From positions 1-63,707 of the forward strand of contig JAIYBB010000009.1 in NCBI GenBank assembly GCA_027488735.1: a DNA stretch of 63,707 bases. The letters run 5' to 3'. Below, in pieces: positions 58,703 through 63,707 of the stretch; within the stretch, counting starts at the first letter, position 1; each line of letters opens with the position of its first letter. Below the pieces are notes generated by a model that saw only the letters and a program-made list of their open reading frames with translations, was not told where the DNA came from and searched no databases. The position numbers and the translations under genes are program-made. The DNA comes from Comamonadaceae bacterium (GTDB lineage Bacteria > Pseudomonadota > Gammaproteobacteria > Burkholderiales > Burkholderiaceae_C).

Positions 58703-59119
58703 TTATTGGCCAATGAGGCGTGACACAAAGGTGGTGCGCAAAGGCAGTTTGGCGGCTGCCAAACGGAATGCTTCACGCGCGAGTTCTTCGGGCACACCGA
58801 CGATTTCGTACAGCACTTTGCCGGGCTGAATTTCAGCCACGTAGTACTCGGGGTTACCCTTGCCGTTACCCATACGAACTTCGGCAGGTTTTTGTGAAAT
58901 CGGCTTGTCCGGAAAAATACGGATCCAGATACGGCCGCCACGTTTGACGTGACGCGAAATGGCACGACGAGCCGATTCGATTTGACGTGCGGTCAAACGA
59001 CCACGGTCGGTGGATTTCAAGCCGAAGTCGCCGAACGCCACGGTATTGCCACGGGTGGCGATGCCGGTGTTGCGACCTTTTTGTTCCTTGCGGTATTTAC
59101 GGCGCGCTGGTTGCAGCAT
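58703..59119 (-). CDS. rplP: Ribosomal protein L16
   Basis: 50S protein of 138 residues lying near the A site. [44 protein letters not shown] and the following segment match the family fully. Two bases after rpsC. Confidence 0.98.
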   Translation of the reverse strand: MLQPARRKYRKEQKGRNTGIATRGNTVAFGDFGLKSTDRGRLTARQIESARRAISRHVKRGGRIWIRIFPDKPISQKPAEVRMGNGKGNPEYYVAEIQPGKVLYEIVGVPEELAREAFRLAAAKLPLRTTFVSRLIGQ

Positions 59120-59121
59120 GC

Positions 59122-60009
59122 TTATTCTCCTTGTCCGTCCGCAGCCGTGCCAGTGGATGCGGGCGCGGTGATCTTACGAACGCGCTTGACGGTGGTTTTG
59201 GGAGCATCGGTGGCGTCAGCGGGTTTATCGCTGCCATCAGCCGGTGCGGCATTGGTTCCTGCGGGACGGCGTGCGCCACGTGCAGGCGGACGGTCACCGC
59301 CCGGACGTGCATCACGGCGCGGGCCGCGTGGACGACGTTCTTCTTCAGAGCGTGGCTCTTGTGCAGCAGGTGCATCATTGCGGCCCAGTGTGTCGCCTTT
59401 GTAGACCCACACTTTGACGCCGATGATGCCGTAAGTTGTCTTGGCTTCAGACGTTGCGTAATCGATGTCGGCACGCAAAGTATGAAGTGGCACGCGGCCT
59501 TCACGGTACCACTCGGTACGCGCAATTTCAATACCGTTCAAACGACCTGCTGACATGATCTTGATGCCTTGGGCACCCAGACGCATGGCGTTTTGCATGG
59601 CGCGTTTCATGGCACGGCGGAACATGATCCGCTTTTCCAGCTGCTGGGTGATGCTGTCGGCGATCAGTTGGGCATCGATTTCAGGCTTGCGCACTTCTTC
59701 GATGTTGACGGCGACAGGCACGCCCAAGCGGGCTGCGAGTTCTTTCTTGAGGTTTTCAATGTCCTCGCCTTTTTTACCGATAACCACGCCGGGGCGTGCG
59801 GAAAAAATGGTGATGCGGGCATTTTTCGCAGGGCGCTCAATGAGAATGCGTGAAACAGCTGCATTTTTGAGTTTGACCTTGAGGTACTCGCGCACCTTGA
59901 TGTCTTCTGCCAGCATGCCGGCAAAGTCTTTGTTACTGGCGTACCAGCGGCTGGCCCAATTACGGCTGACCGACAGGCGGAAACCGGTGGGGTGTATTTT
60001 TTGTCCCAT
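59122..60009 (-). CDS. rpsC: Ribosomal protein S3 with long tail
   Basis: 30S protein at the mRNA entry. [20 protein letters not shown] domain [22 protein letters not shown] and C-terminal [24 protein letters not shown] are standard. After residue about 210 comes an Arg/Pro/Gly then Ala/Thr-rich tail of some 80 residues ([19 protein letters not shown] onward), longer than in E. coli (233 total). Such tails are seen in Comamonadaceae. 295 residues. Confidence 0.98.
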   Translation of the reverse strand: MGQKIHPTGFRLSVSRNWASRWYASNKDFAGMLAEDIKVREYLKVKLKNAAVSRILIERPAKNARITIFSARPGVVIGKKGEDIENLKKELAARLGVPVAVNIEEVRKPEIDAQLIADSITQQLEKRIMFRRAMKRAMQNAMRLGAQGIKIMSAGRLNGIEIARTEWYREGRVPLHTLRADIDYATSEAKTTYGIIGVKVWVYKGDTLGRNDAPAAQEPRSEEERRPRGPRRDARPGGDRPPARGARRPAGTNAAPADGSDKPADATDAPKTTVKRVRKITAPASTGTAADGQGE

Positions 60010-60024
60010 ATCTTCCTAGACCTT

Positions 60025-60354
60025 TCAGTTACCGACCGTCACATACACATGGCATGTGGGCTTGCTGATGCTGTTGCCGCGGCCTTTGGCGCGTGCGGTG
60101 AAACGCTTGAGAGTTGCGCCTTGTTCCACGTAAATGGTTTTGACGCGCAATTCGTCAATGTCGGCACCGTCGTTGTGCTCGGCGTTGGCAATGGCCGACT
60201 CCAGCACTTTTTTGACGATACCGGCTGCTTTTTTCTGGGTGAAATTCAGGATGTTGAGAGCCTGGTCCACTTTTTTGCCGCGAATCAAATCTGCGACTAA
60301 ACGGCCTTTGTCGACCGATAAGCGCACACCTCGCAGGACTGCACGTGTTTCCAT
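60025..60354 (-). CDS. rplV: Ribosomal protein L22
   Basis: 50S tunnel protein of 109 residues. [26 protein letters not shown] and the tunnel-loop end [22 protein letters not shown] are complete. Between rpsS and rpsC. Confidence 0.98.
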   Translation of the reverse strand: METRAVLRGVRLSVDKGRLVADLIRGKKVDQALNILNFTQKKAAGIVKKVLESAIANAEHNDGADIDELRVKTIYVEQGATLKRFTARAKGRGNSISKPTCHVYVTVGN

Positions 60355-60363
60355 AGCTGCTCC

Positions 60364-60642
60364 TTACTTCTTCTGAACTTTTTTATCAGCCGGATGGCCT
60401 TTGAAGGTCCGAGTCAGCGCGAATTCGCCTAACTTGTGACCCACCATCTGGTCGGTGATATATACCGGCACATGTTGCTTGCCGTTGTGAACCGCGATGG
60501 TCAAGCCGATGAAATCGGGCAGGATCATGGAGCGACGCGACCAGGTTTTGATCGGTTTTTTATCTTTGGTGGCTACGGCTTTTTCCGTTTTGGCCAACAA
60601 ATGGTGGTCAACGAACGGGCCTTTTTTGAGTGAGCGTGTCAT
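60364..60642 (-). CDS. rpsS: Ribosomal protein S19
   Basis: 30S head protein of 92 residues: [40 protein letters not shown] and [16 protein letters not shown]. Normal length, nine bases before rplV. Confidence 0.98.
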   Translation of the reverse strand: MTRSLKKGPFVDHHLLAKTEKAVATKDKKPIKTWSRRSMILPDFIGLTIAVHNGKQHVPVYITDQMVGHKLGEFALTRTFKGHPADKKVQKK

Positions 60643-60652
60643 GTGTTAACCC

Positions 60653-61477
60653 TTATTTCTTGCGACGTGAAACGATCATGACCTGGGTACGCTTGTTATT
60701 GCGTGTGCGGTAGCCCTTGGTCAGATTGCCCCATGGATCCACAGGTGCACGACCCTCACCGGTACGGCCTTCACCGCCACCGTGCGGGTGATCAATTGGG
60801 TTCATGGCCACACCGCGCACGGTCGGGCGAATACCCATCCAACGCTTGACACCGGCTTTACCGAGTTGACGCAGGCTGTGTTCTTCGTTGGCTACTTCAC
60901 CGATGGTGGCGCGGCATTCGATATGAATCTTGCGGACTTCGCCAGAGCGCATACGCACTTGAGCGTAAGTGCCTTCACGCGCCAACAAAGTTGCTGAGGT
61001 ACCGGCTGAGCGCGCGATTTGCGCACCTTTGCCTGGACGCAACTCGATGCAGTGAATGGTTGAACCCACGGGAATGTTGCGAATCGGCAGTGTGTTACCT
61101 GCACGGATAGGCGCTTCAGAACCGCTGTGGATGGTGGCGCCGACTTCCAGACCGCGCGGGGCGATGATGTAAGTGCGTTCACCGTCTGCATAGCAAATCA
61201 GTGCGATGTGCGCAGTGCGGTTCGGGTCGTATTCGATACGCTCGACCTTGCCGGGGATGCCGTCCTTGGTGCGACGGAAATCGACGACACGGTAGTGGTG
61301 CTTGTGACCGCCGCCCTTGTGGCGAACCGTGATGTGGCCGTTGTTGTTGCGACCGGCGTGCTGGAACTGTGGTTCCAACAAAGGCGCATAACCGGGGCCT
61401 TTGAACAAATGGTCACGAGTGACCTTGACCACGCCGCGTTGACCGGGCGAGGTGGGTTTCATTTTGATGACTGCCAT
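60653..61477 (-). CDS. rplB: Ribosomal protein L2
   Basis: 50S protein of 274 residues close to the peptidyl transferase centre. [14 protein letters not shown] at the N-terminus, [19 protein letters not shown], and the catalytic-region loop [23 protein letters not shown] with the conserved His. Two bases after rplW. Confidence 0.98.
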   Translation of the reverse strand: MAVIKMKPTSPGQRGVVKVTRDHLFKGPGYAPLLEPQFQHAGRNNNGHITVRHKGGGHKHHYRVVDFRRTKDGIPGKVERIEYDPNRTAHIALICYADGERTYIIAPRGLEVGATIHSGSEAPIRAGNTLPIRNIPVGSTIHCIELRPGKGAQIARSAGTSATLLAREGTYAQVRMRSGEVRKIHIECRATIGEVANEEHSLRQLGKAGVKRWMGIRPTVRGVAMNPIDHPHGGGEGRTGEGRAPVDPWGNLTKGYRTRNNKRTQVMIVSRRKK

Positions 61478-61479
61478 GA

Positions 61480-61794
61480 TTAAGCCACCTCTCCAGACAG
61501 GTTCAGCTCTTGACCGGGCTTGAGCGTCACATAGGCTTTGCGAATGTTGTCGCGGCGACCTACGGAACGGCCAAAACGCTTGGTTTTGCCTTTGGTATTG
61601 ACCACAGAAACGCCTTTGACTTCGACCTTGAACATGAGTTCAACAGCGGCCTTGATCTCGGGCTTGGTGGCGTTTTGCAGCACTTTGAAAGTGACTGCAT
61701 TGGAATTTTCGGCAACCATGGTGGCTTTTTCAGACACGATGGGAGCCACGAGCACGGCCATCAAACGGCCTTCGTCAAATTTCGGGGTGCTCAT
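61480..61794 (-). CDS. rplW: Ribosomal protein L23
   Basis: 50S tunnel-exit protein of 104 residues that docks trigger factor. [20 protein letters not shown] and [25 protein letters not shown] are typical. Its ATG overlaps the rplD stop by four bases. Confidence 0.97.
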   Translation of the reverse strand: MSTPKFDEGRLMAVLVAPIVSEKATMVAENSNAVTFKVLQNATKPEIKAAVELMFKVEVKGVSVVNTKGKTKRFGRSVGRRDNIRKAYVTLKPGQELNLSGEVA

Positions 61795-62411
61795 GCGAAC
61801 ATCTCCTTGAGTTTGTCGATGGCGCCTTTGGTGACCAGCACCTTTTTGTAATGCACCAGCGAAACCGGGTCTGCGTAACGCGGCTCGACCACCAGCACAT
61901 TGGCCAGATTGCGCGACGCGAAATACAAGTTGTCATCCACCTCTTCGGAGATGACCAACACGGATTGCAGATTCATGGCTTTGAGTTTGGAAGCCAGCAG
62001 TTTGGTTTTGGGGGCTTCGATCTTGAGCGAATCCACCACTGCCAGACGGCCTTCACGCACCAACTGAGAGAAGATGGCGGCCATACCAGCGCGGTACATT
62101 TTCTTATTGATTTTTTGTGTGAAATTTTCTTCCGGGCTGTTCGGGAAAGCACGACCGCCGCCACGCCAAATGGGGGAAGAAGTCATACCGGCACGGGCGC
62201 GGCCTGTGCCTTTTTGCTTGAACGGCTTTTTGGTGGAGTGCTTGACCTGTTCACGGTCTTTTTGTGCACGTGTGCCTTGGCGCGCGTTCGCTTGGTAAGC
62301 CACCACAATCTGGTGCACCAAATCTTCGTTATAGGCGCGGCCAAACAAAGTTTCAGGCGCGTCAAATTTGGCAGACGCCTGGCCTTGGTCATTCAGGAGT
62401 TCGATTTGCAT
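61791..62411 (-). CDS. rplD: Ribosomal protein L4
   Basis: 50S protein of 206 residues that in enterobacteria also autoregulates the S10 operon. The tunnel loop [25 protein letters not shown] is complete and shows no macrolide-type change that I could recognise. ATG overlaps the rplC stop by one base. Confidence 0.97.
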   Translation of the reverse strand: MQIELLNDQGQASAKFDAPETLFGRAYNEDLVHQIVVAYQANARQGTRAQKDREQVKHSTKKPFKQKGTGRARAGMTSSPIWRGGGRAFPNSPEENFTQKINKKMYRAGMAAIFSQLVREGRLAVVDSLKIEAPKTKLLASKLKAMNLQSVLVISEEVDDNLYFASRNLANVLVVEPRYADPVSLVHYKKVLVTKGAIDKLKEMFA

Positions 62412-63082
62412 CAGATGGCTCCCTTGGATTTGGCTTTGATGGCGTGACGCACGGTGACAAAACCGCCGGCAGATCCGGGCACAGCGCCCTTGATCAGCAA
62501 CAGTTGACGCGCTTCGTCGATACGGATCACGTCCAGGTTTTGGGTGGTGACGGTTTCGTCGCCCATGTGGCCGGACATTTTTTTGCCTGGGAACACACGG
62601 CCGGGATCCTGGGCCATGGAGATGGAGCCGGGCACGTTGTGCGAACGGCTGTTGCCGTGAGAAGCACGCTGTGAACGGAAATTGTGGCGCTTGATGGTGC
62701 CCGCAAAACCTTTACCAATGGATGTACCTTGTACATCGACTTTTTCACCCACGGTGAAAATGGCAGAGGGCGGAACAGACGATCCAGCCGGATATTGGGC
62801 GGCGGTTTCTGCGGTCACGCGAAATTCTTGGGTGATTTCACCTGCAAGTACACCGGCCTTGGCCATGTGACCTGCTTGTGGCTTGGTAACGCGCGAAGCT
62901 TTGCGTGCACCGAACGTTACCTGCAAGGCAACGTAGCCGTCATTTTCCTGGGTCTTGACCTGGGTCACTCGGTTGTCAGAAACATCTACCACTGTGACAG
63001 GCACTGCGTCCCCATCATCAGTGAACAGACGCATCATGCCCACTTTGCGGCCCAGCAATCCCAGTCGATTGCTTTGACTCAT
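62411..63082 (-). CDS. rplC: Ribosomal protein L3
   Basis: 50S protein of 223 residues. [41 protein letters not shown] with the conserved Gln/His region [21 protein letters not shown] 63082 has GGAG six bases upstream; the longer frame to 63166 was rejected. A separate promoter and hairpin leader precede it. Confidence 0.97.
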   Translation of the reverse strand: MSQSNRLGLLGRKVGMMRLFTDDGDAVPVTVVDVSDNRVTQVKTQENDGYVALQVTFGARKASRVTKPQAGHMAKAGVLAGEITQEFRVTAETAAQYPAGSSVPPSAIFTVGEKVDVQGTSIGKGFAGTIKRHNFRSQRASHGNSRSHNVPGSISMAQDPGRVFPGKKMSGHMGDETVTTQNLDVIRIDEARQLLLIKGAVPGSAGGFVTVRHAIKAKSKGAI

Positions 63083-63158
63083 GTTTTTCTCCAAAACTTT
63101 CACCGCTGTCACTTCAATTGGCAACTGCGTTTGGTGTATGAAAGAAGGTTGATAATTT

Positions 63159-63191
63159 CTTCGCACAAATTATGCGAAGCCTTGGATTATA
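63159..63191 (-). promoter_or_regulatory. Promoter -10 and leader hairpin of rplC
   Basis: A perfect TATAAT (63191-63186, minus strand) lies about 105 bases before the rplC ATG, with no clear -35. Immediately downstream is CTTCGCA-TAATTTG-TGCGAAG (63179-63159), a perfect 7-bp hairpin that would be at the transcript start. It may protect the 5' end or bind a ribosomal protein. Confidence 0.55.
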
Positions 63192-63233
63192 GCCGAAATT
63201 TACGGTTAAGCGAAAACTTCAGCCGATCCAATA

Positions 63234-63258
63234 TTGCCGCCCTTTATGGGGGCGGCAA
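63234..63258 (-). terminator. GC-rich hairpin between rpsJ and rplC
   Basis: TTGCCGCCC-CCATAAA-GGGCGGCAA, a perfect 9-bp stem starting 5 bases after the rpsJ stop. Only TATT follows, so it is a weak intrinsic terminator or an mRNA-stabilising end for the tuf-rpsJ transcript. Confidence 0.5.
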
Positions 63259-63262
63259 ACTT

Positions 63263-63577
63263 TCACTGCAATTTGATTTCGACGTCAACGCCGGCGGGCA
63301 AATCGAGCTTCATCAATGCGTCGACAGTTTTGTCAGTCGGGTCCACGATGTCCATCAAACGCTGATGGGTGCGGATTTCCAACTGGTCGCGACTGGCCTT
63401 GTTGACGTGCGGTGAACGCAGAATGTCAAAACGCTTCATGCGTGTCGGCAAAGGCACGGGGCCTTTGACGATCGCGCCGGTGCGCTTGGCGGTGTCAACG
63501 ATTTCAGCGGCAGACTGGTCAATCAGTTTGTAGTCAAAGGCCTTGAGGCGGATGCGGATTTTTTGTTTTGTCGACAT
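63263..63577 (-). CDS. rpsJ: Ribosomal protein S10
   Basis: 30S protein of 104 residues, also NusE in antitermination. [29 protein letters not shown] and [22 protein letters not shown] are standard. It starts nine bases after the tuf stop, so it belongs to the tuf transcript, and is separated from rplC by 180 bases with hairpin and promoter. Confidence 0.98.
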   Translation of the reverse strand: MSTKQKIRIRLKAFDYKLIDQSAAEIVDTAKRTGAIVKGPVPLPTRMKRFDILRSPHVNKASRDQLEIRTHQRLMDIVDPTDKTVDALMKLDLPAGVDVEIKLQ

Positions 63578-63586
63578 GCTGATTCC

Positions 63587-63707
63587 TTAGGCGATGATTT
63601 TGGCAACCACACCGGCGCCGACGGTTTTGCCGCCTTCGCGGATGGCGAAGCGCAAACCTTCTTCCATCGCAATCGGGTGGATCAGCTTGACCGTGATCGA
63701 CACGTTG
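63587..63707 (-). CDS. tuf: Elongation factor Tu, C-terminal fragment (cut by window end)
   Basis: The last 39 codons of a tuf gene, reading [20 protein letters not shown] and ending [10 protein letters not shown]. It precedes rpsJ by nine bases, the str-operon tuf (tufA) position. Its sequence does not overlap the tuf fragment at the left end, so the two could be identical copies. Confidence 0.97.
   Translation of the reverse strand, partial: NVSITVKLIHPIAMEEGLRFAIREGGKTVGAGVVAKIIA

Overview
The window is a 63.7 kb piece of a betaproteobacterial chromosome, most likely from the order Burkholderiales and close to Comamonadaceae. This rests on gene order and protein types: bamE-dapB-exbB-exbD-leuS-lptE-holA-proA, argS-SPOR-dsbA, a proteobacterial GshA, a regulatory PTS with HPr kinase, and an S3 protein with a long basic/acidic tail. 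It is ordinary gene-dense core genome read mostly from the minus strand, with one clearly foreign-looking island at about 10.6-16.5 kb. Both ends lie inside tuf genes in the same orientation: the 5' end of a tuf after tRNA-Tyr-Gly-Thr at the left, and the 3' end of a tuf before rpsJ at the right. The window is therefore the stretch between two near-identical tuf copies, probably cut there because the repeat breaks assembly.

Layout, left to right. 0-0.6 kb: tRNA-tuf operon. 0.6-7.4 kb (minus): rpe, a DUF1566-like exported protein, gph, trpE-trpG-trpD-trpC, ung; a possible attenuator with a short leader ORF precedes trpE. 7.4-9.8 kb (plus): apaG, thiL, pgpA, pncC. 9.8-10.5 kb: a pterin dehydratase fused to an NTF2-like domain. 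10.6-16.5 kb: a two-partner secretion pair whose adhesin gene is split by one in-frame TGA. 16.5-24.4 kb: PIN protein, RNA methyltransferase, rpoN, lptB, lptA, dsbA, SPOR protein, argS. 24.4-32.8 kb: outer-membrane barrel, malate synthase G, a photolyase-like protein with apparently reversed domain order, gshB, kup, gshA. 33-41.4 kb: proA, holA, lptE, leuS, exbD, exbB, dapB, bamE, with fur divergent. 41.9-45.2 kb: hprK, ptsN, hpf and an MFS transporter. 45.4-46.4 kb: corA behind a folded 5' leader. 46.4-49 kb: mtnP, aldolase, mtnA. 49-51.9 kb: the three-gene transhydrogenase. 52-56.3 kb: NUDIX, EI, HPr, EIIA and a CoA-transferase. 56.3-58.1 kb: cytochrome c', b561 and peroxiredoxin. 58.2-63.6 kb: the S10-type ribosomal cluster (S10, L3, L4, L23, L2, S19, L22, S3, L16, L29, S17).

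Genes that act together: a phospho-relay with no sugar permease (EI, HPr, EIIA-Man-type, EIIA-Ntr, HPr kinase) is complete but split over two loci. mtnP-aldolase-mtnA forms a compact operon that fits the DHAP shunt for 5'-deoxynucleoside waste. gshA and gshB flank kup. The lptA-lptB-rpoN block is separated from hpf-ptsN-hprK, which it usually adjoins, and no lptC is present beside it. No CRISPR array, insertion sequence, prophage or rRNA gene was seen, and no gap between genes exceeds 300 bases.
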